Source: Symsagittifera roscoffensis
Taxonomy: Eukaryota > Xenacoelomorpha > Acoela > Convolutidae
Length of the DNA: 64,000 nucleotides
Assembly: GCF_963678635.1 (NCBI RefSeq)
Contig: NC_087063.1
Coordinates: forward strand, 82,075,574-82,139,573
Direction of reading: 5' to 3'
Shown one piece after another: positions 1-12,664 of this stretch (the first letter of the stretch is position 1; every line of letters starts with the position of its first letter). Under the pieces are notes generated by a model. It was not told the DNA's origin, searched no databases, and was given only the letters and a program-made list of their open reading frames with translations. The position numbers and the translations under genes are program-made.

Positions 1-2890
1 ATCAATAGTGAAACTGCGAAAAATCAAAATTGATTTTTTTTTGACTTTCCTGAAAACGAAACTAAAATTCACTAAGACCTATATAAGAGTACTCATTTCG
101 TTCATATTAAGTAACATTAGTACATCTTAACAGAAACGTCTTTTAAAATCATGAAACGAACCTGGGTAAGACAAATTAAACCTGTTTTCCATTTAACCGA
201 ACGCATCCAACCAAGACTTTTTTTCAGAAATCTCCGCTTTCAAGTAACCATGTAGAGAAGCTAAAACTTTTCTTCGTCATATCGTATTCACTTTCAAACA
301 CATCAAATAAACTTTAATTAGTACGAGTTGACGGAATTATTCACATCCTGAATCATGGAATAGATCAATAAATAAGCGGCACATTTATTAAAGCTAAGGA
401 CAGACAATAATGTGAGGATCTTAACCGTAACGAAGTTGTCCCGAAGTATTCTCAAGCATGTTTGGTGCTTCATAGCAACCTCTGATAAATAGCTCTGTTG
501 CATAATGCTGTTAGAATGCTTAACTTTTCACTGTTGTAATTTGGTGTTTAAGTGATAAACTTTAGCTCAATTTTACTGCACATTGTTGCTTCTTAGCTTC
601 CGTTCCCAGAATTTGATGTAGCTTTGACTGTTCTCTAGCGTCAGAAGGTACCACTTCACGGTAAATCTGACTACCGAGAATCAGCCACATGCATATTTAG
701 AAATAGAGAAATGACTGAATCGAGCAAATTTGAACCTTTTTCTCTTAGATAGAGCAAGTTTTACTTTCCTGATTGTTATTTTCACTTTTAATAGATTTTG
801 TTGTTTTCACATTCAGAAACTTTTCAGACGTTATTGATCGATTCAATCGATAACTGAAACATCAATTTACAACTTAAATACCTGGTTCATCATTTCAAAC
901 TGCAATATAAAAGTGTGTAAAAAATCATCTTTGTACCAATTTTTCTATATTGATTAGTGTAGTTTTATATAAACTCAACTGGATTGACAAAAAATTTAGC
1001 ATCAGTTAGTATAAATAAACTGTATATATAAATAAAGGTGTTTTTGCGTGGTATTTAAAATAGACATAAGAATAAAGTTTTTGTGTTACGGTGTTTCTCG
1101 GAATGGCAACTACAATAATTGAAGAAGAATGTATGGCACAAATTAAGTTCGTTAGGGTCTGGTTTAGTTCAATAAAGTTCAATTATTTCAGCCTCACGTG
1201 TTTTGATTGTTGTCTCTTGGCTTTCAGTTTTGTTAATCATTTCCCCTCCTTCTCTGCCTTGATGTCTGAAATAAACCCGAATATCAAAGTTTTACGAAAG
1301 TCTTACTTGAAAACAGAATTCAATACTCACCTTTAACTTCAACAATTCATTTTTAAAATTTACCCACCAAGTGAATGACCGAAAGGGTAAAATCTTGAAG
1401 TGTGAAAATTTGAAATTATTTATAGCAGGTTGCAAGTCTTTTGAATCGAAACTTCAATCTCTTATCTGACGCAAAGAACGAGCGACAACAAAAATCTGCG
1501 CTTTATTTTGACTTGAATATAATCAACCGTTTTTCTCCACGCAGATACACCTGTTTTTATGAATCCTTAAAACAGTTGAAATTATCTCAATTGGCTACCA
1601 AATTGATTTCCGTGCTTTAATTGATGTACCTAAAATCGGGCAATAGAAACCCAACCGATGTCATAGTTCCTTCTATTCTTTTTATAGGTATTCATGCCTT
1701 CAAGGAGACCGCAAAATGTTTACATTTTTGCAAAAAATATTTGATCTTTTTTTTCACAAAGATTTCACAAGAAAATTTAAATCGCCTTCAAGATCTGAAA
1801 TTCTTGAATTCTTATATTGACATTCTTTTCTTATAAAACTAATTCAATTTGAGAAAAATGAATCAAATGCCTAAACTTAAATACAATTAGCCTTGATTTT
1901 AGAAAACGAACCTAATTGAATTCAAAAGAAAATAAAATCTAAATTGACATTGAATGTAGACTTTTCCAGCAAAAAAAACTGAAATTGCACTGTCTAATAC
2001 ATTGTGTTACCTTTGTTCATTGCCACTTGAAAAACTAGAATGAATGTTACCAGCCTCTAAATACCTCAGTCGGCACTATTCCTCGGTGATTGAAAATTTC
2101 TACAACCTAGAGAATAGCCTATAGCACTGCAAATAGTTCTTATATAATAGCATAAAAGCAACCCTAAAGGAAGCTTTATCCGACTCAGACTCGTATTTTG
2201 GTTATTGCCCTCGCGAAAAATTGACCAAAAAATTTTGATACAGGGAGACTAATGACTCAAACTTATTTTTCTTCAGCATTATTGTGGCCGCTAAATCAGA
2301 GTAGCAGAAATCTGGGCCCTTTTTTGTTCCTTCACCTCATTTAAGCATCAATTTTATGGTGCAACGAAGTTTTTAACAAGATAGAACATAGCAAACTGAC
2401 AGTAGGAAAAGAGTAATGAACGCATAGAAATAAAAAAACTGACTTGTTTTCTGAAAAATCTCATCGAATAGATGGCCTTCTCTTTTGAGTTTCTAGAAAA
2501 ACTTATAATTGATAATTTATTCATGAAATTAACCCATTTTGAAATTAACACAATTTCGCTGGCAAATCTGATGATTAAAATCCACTTTCGAACTTAGAAG
2601 TCGATCACGTTTTTCGTGACCTTTACACTTTTGCTGTTCGATAGTGGAGTTAGCCTTCCTTTAAACAATGTAACTGCACTGAACTTAAATCACAATTCGG
2701 ACCGCGAAAAATCGAACCTAAGAGTGAAAACAAAAACAAAATTCACCCAAGACCTATATGAGAGTCTTCATTACGTTCCTTACTCGGAATAGCTTATGAG
2801 CCAGTTCCATTTTCTTCCATAATAATTGAGGAACGTGTGACAAATTTTAACAGTAGAGACAAAAGAGGCAAGCTCTAGGCCCATACTCAC
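1..2890. other. AT-rich non-coding stretch, probably thymosin intron or 3' region
   Basis: I see no convincing coding sequence here. The minus-strand thymosin exon at 2891-3056 ends in a splice donor, so at least part of this stretch should be its next intron, but I could not find a further exon. Short open frames are not supported by composition or motifs. The stretch holds a dispersed repeat copy (2386-2790) and a fragment of the same repeat's end near 60-110. Confidence 0.5.
2386..2790 (+). repeat. Dispersed AT-rich repeat, family R1, copy 1
   Basis: This copy shares an ordered set of motifs with copies at 12,665, 32,502 and 34,860: a start like AGACAGTTGGAAAAGAG, then 'aatgaacgca', a middle part with 'tccactttcgaa' and 'agtcgatca' followed by 'gtgacctttacactt', and an end with 'gacctatatgagagtct'. 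The boundaries are approximate. No coding capacity is seen. Partial copies are visible near 26,760 and 30,060. Confidence 0.55.
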
Positions 2891-3056
2891 CCTCAGCAGT
2901 GGGCATGACCTCTTTGACGTGGGTCTCTGTCTTCTTCAGTCCAGTGGGTCCCTTCTCGATCTCCTTCTGCATCTTAATGTGAGCAATCACTGGCGACTCC
3001 TTGTCCACTGCCGCCGTCTCCACGTGCTTCAGCTTGTCAGTCGAGAACGACTCTAC
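2891..3056 (-). CDS. Thymosin exon 2, with both LKxxET motifs
   Basis: The acceptor is ...atag before GTAGAG and the donor is G before gtgagtatgg. There are 55 codons plus one base. It holds both actin-binding motifs. Its GC-rich, third-position-biased sequence stands out from the AT-rich surroundings. Confidence 0.8.
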
Positions 3057-4550
3057 CTATATAGTCAAATTGCGATATCAAAATAGTTTGCTTTGAGCTC
3101 GTAAAGCCTTGTAGAAAGTTCAGTCATCAATTTTATGAAAATAAGCCTAGATCCGCCCAGCATTTGAACCACAGATGGTAACCGCTTTAATCACCTGATT
3201 TCAATTACTGAAAGATTTAAGTGATTTTTCAGTCAAGATTCGAAAAAAATAATTGCAATAATATTTCATTGCTTCATTGAATATGCCATAAAAAACACCC
3301 TCTATTTATAGCTTTTAATATCGAACAAAACCTTAAATTCTTGAAATAATTTCGACCTTGAGACTGAAGGGGCGTTAAAACTGCAATCGAATTTTCAGAA
3401 CTGCATTTGAACTGACAAAAGAACAGTTCTGACAAAAAGCCCTGAATGTTCCTACTAAGGTCTATGGAGCAGCAATAACGTGAAAAAATTAAATGCAAGA
3501 AACATTAAATGAAACTATTTTTTTAATTTGGGAATTAATTTTGAAAATAATCCCCCCACACGCCATATAAAGTACAAAGTGATAAATTTTGCTCCTAGTA
3601 ACAAACCAATTATGGCAAATAAGCTTCAATCAACCAATTTGGAACGATTTCTAAGACGGATAAAATCTCCGCTTACGCGTTAATAGCGCGAAATATATCG
3701 CGCGTTAATTGTCCCAAATTGGTCAAAATGGCAATCTTTAAACCCATAACTTTACGAAAAATACTCACAGGTGAAATATTTTTCCAAATTTAAGCTCAGG
3801 ACACAATAGCTTTTGAATGATATTTAAAAACTCCGTCAAAAATGGCTAGTTAAAAACACCGAAAAAAGGGCAAACGCGAAACTTCAGAGAAGTAATTCGA
3901 TTTAGTTTAACTTACGGACCAGAATTATTTCAAGAAATTTAATACCTTGTCCGATAAATTTGTTGAAACATATAACACTACGATATCCATGTCAAATTTA
4001 TTTGAAACCTTAGAATTGCACTTGTGCTCAGCTTCGATTACAAAAAATGCGTAGCTTTATAATGGCACATCGGAAAAAAGGAAAAACTAGCTTGAGGATG
4101 AGGCAAAACAAACCAGATCTCATATACAAATACACAACATTCCATATAATTAGTAACCAATGACACTATAGCGGTTATCCGTAAAGAGCTGAACAGCTCA
4201 CCAAATTGTTCCTTTCCTTGATGAATGAACCCTCAAGTAAAGAGCAATTAACTTAAACTTTTAGATCGTTACACTTATTTTAGATCGTAAAGTAAATGTA
4301 GAAGATTGGTCCCGCCATTTCTACGAAAATCTCAACGCAAGAACAAATCGTACAACTTCTTTCGACAGATTCTTGATGGTATAAATTCTTTTTCAGAGAT
4401 CCATCAATATTTTAGAGATCCAAATATCATACCAGTACCCTTTAAACGTTCAAAAAATTATTACTTTTTTAAAATTAAATTTCAAGATCATTGTCATACC
4501 TCTGATCGGACTGCTTCAGGAGCTGCGGGAGGCTTGGGAGCGTCAGACAT
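2891..4550 (-). CDS. Beta-thymosin/WH2-repeat actin-binding protein, 5' part (two exons)
   Basis: Exons at 4500-4550 and 2891-3056 (minus strand) join in phase and give about 72 residues starting MSDAPKPPAAPEA. Two thymosin-type actin-binding motifs are visible, LKHVET and LKKTET, each preceded by a short amphipathic helix segment (FSTDK; IKMQKEIEKGPTG). Proteins of this family bind monomeric actin in the cytoplasm and control filament assembly; two or more repeats are typical of invertebrate multi-repeat thymosins, while vertebrate thymosin beta-4 has one. The start is the only ATG in exon 1, splice sites are GT-AG, and exon 2 ends in phase 1 at a good donor, so the protein continues in an exon that I could not locate (in 1-2890 or outside the window). 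First repeat and spacing are unusual, so the assignment rests mainly on the two LKxxET motifs. Confidence 0.75.
3057..4499 (-). other. Thymosin intron 1
   Basis: This 1.44 kb intron has GT-AG borders. It is AT-rich with no open frame of interest. At 3150-3195 a minus-strand stretch with a B-box-like GGTTCAAAT resembles part of a tRNA-derived short repeat. Confidence 0.65.
4500..4550 (-). CDS. Thymosin exon 1 (coding part)
   Basis: There are 17 codons from the ATG at 4548-4550 to GAG, followed by the donor gtatga. It is phase 0. It encodes a Pro/Ala-rich N-terminus without a transmembrane or signal segment. Confidence 0.7.
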
Positions 4551-4725
4551 GATGAGTTGAGAGTAGAAGATAGAAGATTACACAGAATAAAGGAAAGAAA
4601 GACAGAAGCTAAATTGGCTCAGTTGAGTTCGTGAAGCTCAGAAAAGAAAGCGGGACAACAGAATTATCTGAAAGAGATTAAGTGGGCTATAGATTAGAGA
4701 CAAACAATTTAGCGGGTATATAATT

Positions 4726-5293
4726 AGTAGCAAAAAGTTCGGACAGACAGAATTAATTAAAATGAGCAATCAGTGCTTTTCGACGCTTTTTTGCATGCAA
4801 AATCTGAAGCCCAACAACCTTGAATTTTTTGTCAGGCCAAATTCAAAATGCGAGATCGTCGATTATCCGATGATTATGCTAGCCTAATTTTTAAATACTG
4901 CTATGAGCATCCAGATTTTACTATAAAACATTTCGACGCTTCGGATGCAATTGCCCGCCGTGGTTATAGGTTTTGAGCGAAACTCGGATCTACTTAACAA
5001 TCCCCCTATTGTATCTACCAAAGAATCTCCACCCCTGTAATTGAAAACAGTAATTTCGCACAAGAGCATTGTATGTAAATTCGGATTTCGCTGCATTCTT
5101 ATTGGTCGACAGTTTGCTGCAAGTAACCTTAGTAACGATCTACTCCCATTTCTTGAAATGGGGATTAATAAGTAGATCCCGTAGTTCTGCTTTCTGAACT
5201 TTCGACGTTATGTTTATTTCAGTTTTAATTTTCGTTGATCTCTAGACAGTTGCTCTTTTTAATTAATTCTGTCTGTCCGAACTTTTTGCAACT
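4726..5293. mobile_element. MITE-like element, family M1, about 570 bp
   Basis: The left end AGTAGCAAAAAGTTCGGACA and the following 'gacagaattaatt' reappear inverted at 5251-5293, giving terminal inverted repeats of about 43 bp. Both ends are flanked by a TATATAATTA-like sequence. There is no transposase frame inside. The core next to the left end carries GCATGC, which recurs in other copies. Confidence 0.65.
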
Positions 5294-5309
5294 CTCTATA
5301 TATAATTAT

Positions 5310-5492
5310 AGAGAAGCTGCAAAAAGTTCGTACAGACAAAATTAATTAAAAAGAGCAATCGTACCATTTTGACAGATTTTTGCGGGCCATTTCGTTTTTC
5401 AATTAACCTTGAGACACAAACTCGGACAGAGTAATTACGTTTAGCGTAAGTTTTCTAAATTTATTATTTTTGTCGGTGCGAATTTTTTGCTA
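5310..5492. mobile_element. MITE-like element, family M1, short copy
   Basis: It starts with GCTGCAAAAAGTTCGTACAG. It ends near 5492 in an inverted, more diverged version of the same end (gaattttttgctac). It lies head-to-tail with the previous copy, separated only by a short palindrome (ctctata...tatagag). The right boundary is less certain than the left. Confidence 0.45.
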
Positions 5493-6239
5493 CCAACATT
5501 CGCGAAAAAAACGGACAGGCAATATTGAGAGAGGGGTCTCAAATTACACTAATTTGGCAAATACAGCGACATTAGGGACCCGGTTAGCTTTTTGGGACCC
5601 TTCTATCACACTTGTAGCAAATACTAATGAGAACACGACAAAAAGCAGCTCTATACATTACTATACGAAAAAGTAGATTACTTAATCACAAACACAAGCA
5701 AAAAATAAAGCAGATGCTATGAAATTTCTAATGCTACAGATTTTGATTATAGCAAAAATGTCGCAAGTAAACAAAAAGTGCAAAGGAATTATAGCTCTTA
5801 ACACATGAATCGGAAAACGTCCTTATTTTCTGAAATAATTCTGATCATGAGAGAGAGAGTGAAGAAGTGTGGAAATTACAACCGAATTTTCAAAATTGCA
5901 TTTGAACTGTAAAAAGGGTAAACCAAAAGGATTGCGCATTTTCGGAGGTATTTTTTTTTAAATAACTTCAAGCCCTTAACTCCAAAACAGTTTTCTTTCA
6001 GCAGTGATCCGACATGAGAACACAAAAAAAACACCGACAAAAAGGCAAACGCGGAACTTCAAAAACTATTTCTCATTAGTTATAGCTTGAAGTCCAGAAT
6101 TTAAAGTTTTCGGATAAATTTGGTAAAAACTATATCTTTTAGAAACATTTGCATGCAACAGGCTATTTATCAGACCGCATTTGCATCTGAAGGTTGTCTG
6201 AAAAATTTGTCTGCATGCAAATTTCAGTAATAATGGAAA

Positions 6240-6292
6240 AAATGCTCTTTTTTAATAACTCTGTCTGTCCGAAATATTTGCCAACTTTTAAG
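6240..6292. repeat. Isolated terminal repeat of family M1
   Basis: The segment reads gctctttttt...ctgtctgtccgaa, the inverted form of the M1 terminus, with the GCATGC core sequence just before it at about 6211. A diverged left-type end lies at 6554-6592 (ttgcaaaaagttggaacaga). The partners of these ends are unclear, so they may be parts of a rearranged or nested element. Confidence 0.5.
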
Positions 6293-6488
6293 AAAAGCAA
6301 CATAAGCCAGACGAAAATACGGAGCTATTATATACCACAATTTCAACATCAATGGTCTCAAATCTCGATACTTTTTGAGGTACTTCGACTCCGTCTAGTC
6401 AGAGATAGCATCAAGCACATGGAAACTTTAAACTGAACTTCAATGGGAGCAATCCCTTCAGACTCGCTTATCTAGTCTGTAAACTCTG

Positions 6489-6554
6489 AATAATAATAAT
6501 AATAATCATCATAATAATAATAATAATAATAATAACAAAGATAATAATAATAAA
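6489..6554. repeat. Trinucleotide microsatellite (AAT)n
   Basis: About 20 units of aat/ata with a few interruptions (atcatcat, aacaaag). It lies directly beside an M1 terminal repeat. Confidence 0.95.
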
Positions 6555-6784
6555 TTGCAAAAAGTTGGAACAGACAAGTAATTAAAAAAGAGTATTCTGC
6601 CAATTTAGCATCTTGAAGTTTAAAGCTACCTTGCAAGAGCGTTTTATATTTATGAAAATTTGAAATAAGTTTTGAGATTCGAGCTAAAATTAATCATATT
6701 CGTTTTTGAAATTCCTTATTTTTTGTCGCTGTTATTGTCCTGAAAAGTCGATGGCAGATCGGTGATAAGAACTTGAGAATATTC

Positions 6785-8622
6785 AAAAAATGGACATCAA
6801 TGAAAAAACTCAATCGGTTTGAACCGTTCTTTTGACAATTCGAATGCAACTTCAACGCCATTTCACTCACTCAAGATCAAAATTTTACCCAATGAGAACT
6901 TTTCGGTTGGTTTATTCACTCAGCGATCAAAGTTTCGGCTGGTTTGTTCACACTCAATTCATCAAATCTAGACTATTCAACACGAGTGAAATGTGTCATA
7001 ACTCAAGTTCTTTTGCAAAAAAGGATACCAGCAGAAAAATTGTACCAGAAAAGTAGGTGTTTGACAAACGAGCTTCAGCAGTAATTTAGTCCTCAATGAT
7101 ATAAATGCTCTAGAAGTTATAGAATTTTAAAACTTATATCCATCCATTTAAACTTATATACCGCAAAATCAAATTACCACCCCCCCCCCCGTCCCATCCC
7201 CATAAAACGGAAAATACCAAGACGAAAACTCCCAATCAAAAGTTAACTTTGTTATTTATCAGTAAGAGGTAAAAACAGTTCTCACAATTGGGGAAATTAA
7301 CAATACCCACCCGCATTGGAGTTCCATGAATAAAAATCGATTATAATTGAATTTCCTTGTCAGTGTCCACAAAAGTGAAAACAAATCGATTATAATCAAT
7401 TAAAAATGGACTATAAAATTACGAGGCAACAAAAACCTTTTTTCGTCCATTATATTTGATTTTTTTTTCACTTTTGTGGATACTGAAAATGAAACTAAAT
7501 TATTATAGATTTTTTTCTACTTTACTCAGATGCGAATTTCAACGCATATATAGTCTTTTCTACGTTTTAAACTAAAGTTGGTTACTTATTGTACAATTTA
7601 ATTTTTTTCTGCCCAACTTTGTTACTTTTTTGTGTTACTATTTTTGTTACTTTTTTATGTTACACAATTATGTTACCCCCTTCCATTACCCCCGCCCCAA
7701 GCCTTTGTCCTTTTACAAGCCCCTCCATCCAACGTCTGAAGTGGACTAATCCCCCGTTCAATTACCCCTGGCAAAGTTGGAAGTGGACTAATCCCTCTTC
7801 CATTACCCCCTAGCCTTTGCCCCTTTACAAGCCCCCACCCCTCATATTGGGGGGTGCGTGGTTCAGATGAGGTGCCGGGGAAGGAGGGAGCGGAGCAAAG
7901 GGGCAATCGTTATGGGAGGATAGCTTAACAGAATCTTTTTGTAATTTGAGTTTAGGTTTAGAAATGGATTAGGTCGTACACTCGCTTTGCAAAGTTTCCG
8001 CATAACTCATTTGATAAATGCAGAAATTCTTGCTAAAGTTTGCACGACGCGAAACAAAAATAAAGTAGAAAAAATCCATTTTAATGTGATTTTCTACTTA
8101 TTATATAATCCATTATAATGGACTTCAAATGAATTATTATGCATTTTGTTTTTGCGAGAAAAATTGATTTAAATCCATTTTTAGTCCAATTTTGTTGTCT
8201 GAGCGTAACATGGCAAGCGACTAAGTTTACAACATTTTAGACCACAAAAATCCATTAAAATGGACTTGTTTTCACTTTTCTTAAATGCGGGCAGTCAGCA
8301 AAGTTTTCAAAAACCGCTTGCTTCATTCACAAACTCTAATTTGAAATTTTCATTACCAAAACTAGCTGATATCAAGAACGTTTGCATACCTGTAGCTTGA
8401 AAAGGAACTCGATTAATGCTTGACAATAGTTAAGTTCTTATTCTAGAAACAGGTATGCTAAACAGATTTTGTTACTGCTGTTTTGCAATTGAGAAACCTA
8501 ACGCCCATTTGAGCATGCCTCAAACTGCTGACCCATTTACTGCATTACTAACGAGGCCTGTCTAGACTTTCAAGGCTACGGTTCGAGTAAGTAATAAATA
8601 GTCTACCCACCATCACTTATTG
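6785..8622 (+). repeat. Tandem duplication, unit 1 (1.84 kb)
   Basis: Unit 1 begins at 'aaaaaatggacatcaatg' and ends at 'tctacccaccatcact'. The same start and end recur in unit 2 at 8623-10,448 with only scattered differences. No convincing gene is present: the small open frame at 6832-7056 is present in both units, but without any recognisable domain. The unit contains CCATTATAATGG-like and ATCGATTATAATT-like palindromic boxes next to CACTTTTGTGGA-like motifs, a C-run, and a short internal repeat with 'gtggactaatccc'. Confidence 0.9.
7363..7489. repeat. Inverted repeat with gtCCACAAAAGTG arms
   Basis: The sequence around 7368-7385 (gtccacaaaagtgaaaa) returns inverted around 7468-7485 (ttttcacttttgtggat). 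AT boxes ending in 'ggactat' or 'cgtccattata' lie between them. It can form a hairpin of about 125 bp. The same structure is present in unit 2 near 9200-9325. Confidence 0.6.
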
Positions 8623-10448
8623 AAAAAATGGACATCAATGAAAACTCAATCGGTTTGAACCGTTCTTTTGACAATTCGAATGCAACTTCAACGCCATTTC
8701 ACTCACTCAAGATCAAAATTTTACCCAATGAGAACTTTTCGGTTGGTTTATTCACTCAGCGATCAAAATTTCGGCTGGTTTGTTCACACTCAATTCATCA
8801 AATCTAGACTATTCAACACGAGTGAAATGTGTCATAACTCAAGTTTTTTTGCAAAAAAGGATACCAGCAGAAAAATTGTACCAGAAAAGTAGGTGTTTGA
8901 CAAACGAGCTTCAGCAGTAATTTAGTCCTCAATGATATAAATGCTCTAGAAGTTATAGAATTTTAAAACTTATATCCATCCATTTAAACTTATATACCGC
9001 AAAATCAAATTACCACACCCCCCCCCGTCCCATCCCCATAAAATGGAAAATACCAAAAAGAAGAAAACTCCCAATCAAAAGTTAACTTTGTTATTTATCA
9101 GTAAGAGGTAAAAACAGTTCTCACAATTGGGGAAATTAACAATGCCCACCCGCATTGGAGTTCCATGAATAAAAATCGATTATAATTGAGTTTCCTTGTC
9201 AGTGTCCACAAAAGTGAAAACAAATCGATTATAATCAATTAAAAATTGACTATAAAATTACGAGGCAACAAAAACCTTTTTTCATCCAATATAATTGATT
9301 TTTTTTTTCACTTTAGTGGATACTGAAAATGAAACTAAATTATTATAGATTTTTTTCAAATTTACTCAGATGCGAATTTCAACGCATATATAGTCTTTTC
9401 TACGTTTTAAACTAAAGTTGGTTGCTTATTGTTCAATTTATTTTTTTTTCTGCCCAACTTTGGTATTTTTGTTACTTTTTTATGTTACACAATTATGTTA
9501 CCCCCTTCCATTACCCCCGCCCCAAGCCTTTGTCCTTTTACAAGCCCCTCCATCCAACGTCTGAAGCGGACTAATCCCCCGTTCAATTACCCCTGGCAAA
9601 GTTGGAAGTGGACTAATCCCTCTTCCATTACCCCCTAGCCTTTGCCCCTTTACAAGCCCCCCACCCCTCATATTGGGGGGGGGGGTGCGTGGTTCAGATG
9701 AGGTGCGGGGAAGGGGGAGCGGAGCAAAGGGGCAATCGTTATGGGAGGATAGCTTAACAGAATCTTTTTTGTAATTTGAGTTTAGGTTTAGAAATGGATT
9801 AGGCCGTACACTCGCTTTGCAAAGTTTCCGCATAACTCATTTGATAAATGCAGAAATTCTTGCTAAAGTTTGCACGACGCGAAACAAAGGTAAAGTAGAA
9901 AAAATCCATTTTAATGTGATTTTCTACTTATTATATAATCCATTATAATGGACTTCAAATGAATTATTATGCATTTTGTTTTTCCGAGAAAAATTGATTT
10001 AAATCCATTTTTAGTCCAATTTTGTTGTCTGAGCGTAACATGGCAATCGATTATGTTTACAACATTTTAGAACATAAAAATCCATTATAATCGACTTGTT
10101 TCCACTTTTCGTAAATGCGGGCAGTCAGCACAGTTTTCAAAAACCGCTTGCTTCATTCACAAACTCTAATTTGAATTTTTTTATTAAGAAAACTTGCTGA
10201 TATCAAGAACGTTTGCATACTTGTATCTTGAAAAGGAACTCGATTAATGCTTGACAATAGTTAAGTTCTTATTCTAGAAACAGGTATGCTAAACAGATTT
10301 TGTTACTGTTGTTTTGCAATTGAGAAACCTAACGCCCATTTGAGCATGCCTCAAACTGCTGACCCATTTACTGCATTACTAACGAGGCCTGTCTAGACTT
10401 TCAAGGCTACGGTTCGAGTTCGTACTAAATAGTCTACCCACCATCACT
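8623..10448 (+). repeat. Tandem duplication, unit 2 (1.83 kb)
   Basis: This is the second copy of the preceding unit, in the same orientation. Differences are mainly single substitutions, changes in homopolymer length (C-run near 9018, G-run near 9676) and small indels. The open frame at 8668-8892 differs from its partner at only a few residues, but this follows from overall DNA similarity and is not evidence of selection. Confidence 0.9.
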
Positions 10449-12664
10449 GTTTTTATTTGTCAAGAAACACGTTTGTCAATTTTGCAGGTTTTTTTCTAGA
10501 AAAAAAATTCGGCCGCGATAGAAAAACGTGCCATATAAGATTTACAAAAATTAATTGCACAAAAACAGATCTAGTTGCTCTACGATTTACATAAAGGGAA
10601 GTTTTCCGACTCTGAAGACTAAGATAGCCCTGCTCTGTGCAACTGTTTTGGTTTATTTTCGACGCAAAAAGCTCTTCGACCAAATAGTAGAAGAAAAACA
10701 TTGTAATATTATGTAACAAGTAGGTTATATTACCATTACTGCTCTAACTAGTAACAAATAACTTCGCCCTGACTAGTAACAAATAACTTATAATCCCTCA
10801 ATCAGTGAGTTTCTTATAGATTGGGGTGTTAATACTTTGCCGAAGGATGTGGTTTGACGGTAAAGAGCCATAATTTCATCAACGAGTCTTTTTTACTGAA
10901 GATTAACAGTAATGTCAATCAAGAGAATGAAAAGATTTTTAAAAATTATGTATAAATAGGCAAGAAAACTTTACATTCAATAGCTCCAAATAGCTCCACA
11001 GCGAGCTGATTTGTCAAATATCGTCACAGCGTAAATACACAACTTGCATCCGCAATGCAAATGAGCAAATAGAGCCCCCAAAACGATACGACGACACCAG
11101 AAAACTTCAAACTGGGTGTAGATAGCCATTCAAGTCGCTCAAAAAGCAATAGATGGCACCGATTTTAAGAGACAACGAAATGAACAAATGGTAGCTTGGA
11201 GGTATTTCAAATATTGACACAATTAGCGGGTAATAAACGAAGACGACAAGCTAGGCCAACAAAGACGCAAATGTGAACAGAAGATAATAGTGCGTTTTTA
11301 ACTCGAGCAAATAAAGTTTGTTGTATTGGCAAGCTAACGATTGTTAAACTTCTGTAGATTTGAGTTGGAACGATTGATAAAATCGAAACTAGAATGGTAG
11401 ATTTTGAACAGATTGAATTGAAGGATTTTCAGAGAAGATTTACAATTTTCATCCAAGAAAGTTAGATCTCAACGAGGATGGCGGGTGCTATGGAATTAGC
11501 ACAAAATTCCGATCACGATTTAAAAAAAAACTTTTTTTTCTGCAAAACTGTGTTATATTTGTCCGTGGTGCGATGAAATACTATCCAACCAAAGCCTATA
11601 ATTTGGGTATATTCGATATCAGCAGGAAGTTAGGCACCTTCGATAACACTTTTCTTCGAAAAACGAAAATAAACAAGCAAGATGAAAAACTAACTTTTGA
11701 AATTATTACAATTTTAACCCCATGAAGGCATTTTTTTGAAATCCTATGTAACTGGGGTAAAACTGTTTTCACGAGTTTCAAAAAAGGCCCAAATTATCAT
11801 CCTGTTACAAATCTGCTTGGTCGCTTTATTCGCACGCAATTAGAATGACAGAAAAAATATCAAACCGGATTTTCCCGACACTAAAAAAACTTATGACAAA
11901 CTTTTGAATTTCGACCGAATCACAACACAACGGGTTTGACACGATATATCACTCGACATTATTCAATGGTTAATTGCCTCACCTGATTTTGCCAGAAAAA
12001 AGTTCAACGTGCTAAAACAGACCAGAAGACAAAGTTCCACCCTATTTTCAGTGTCGGAACAATAACAACCTAAGTAAAGAAACCTAAAAACACGTCCGAT
12101 AAAATTGAGTATAGCATCGAAATCACGACTTTCAGATAAGAAACAAAGATAACCAATTCCTGTGGAAGTATTACAGAATGTTCCGACTAGAGAAAAAAAA
12201 ATGTTCTGTACAAAAATGTTTTTCTGTGTTTAGAAGAGCGAGAAAGCAAGAGAAAAAACTTAGACTACATATATTATTACGGGATTCAGTAGATTACAAT
12301 TATAGTGGAAATTATTAACAAAACCGAAATAAATGTTTTTAACCAATTTCTTTTACAGCTTACCTTTTTTGAAGGTTTTTGATTATTTTGAAGTTTTTGT
12401 AATGAAAAAATTTCTGAACCAATTTCAAAAACAAATTATTTAAGCTAAAAATTTGTTTTATAGCTTAATATCTTCTTTACACTATCTTAACTTTTAGAAG
12501 CATCTTTTGAAGAAACAACTTACGAGTAAAAGGGCCTTAATATGACACCGCAATTCACCCCTTCCGACCTTTATTCGCGTTACTCAAGACTCACTCCTCT
12601 CCTTTATCGCCTTTAAAACCATTTGAAGTTCAAGAGTCTCTTGCGATAAACACTTTTTTTGAAA
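10449..12664. other. Intergenic, no gene seen
   Basis: AT-rich sequence with only short random-looking open frames. A 22-bp motif 'ctagtaacaaataactt' is repeated twice near 10,746-10,790. I see no RNA gene or coding exon. Confidence 0.5.

Noticed and set aside
600-700. Possible third thymosin exon on the minus strand
   Set aside because: Somewhat less AT-rich, but no LKxxET motif and no matching splice phase in any frame.
6489-6554. Possible CRISPR-like array
   Set aside because: It is a plain AAT microsatellite in eukaryotic DNA, without distinct spacers.
7589-7906. Proline-rich and glycine-rich open frames in both units of the tandem duplication
   Set aside because: Low-complexity translation of C-rich/G-rich repeats; no start context, no domain.
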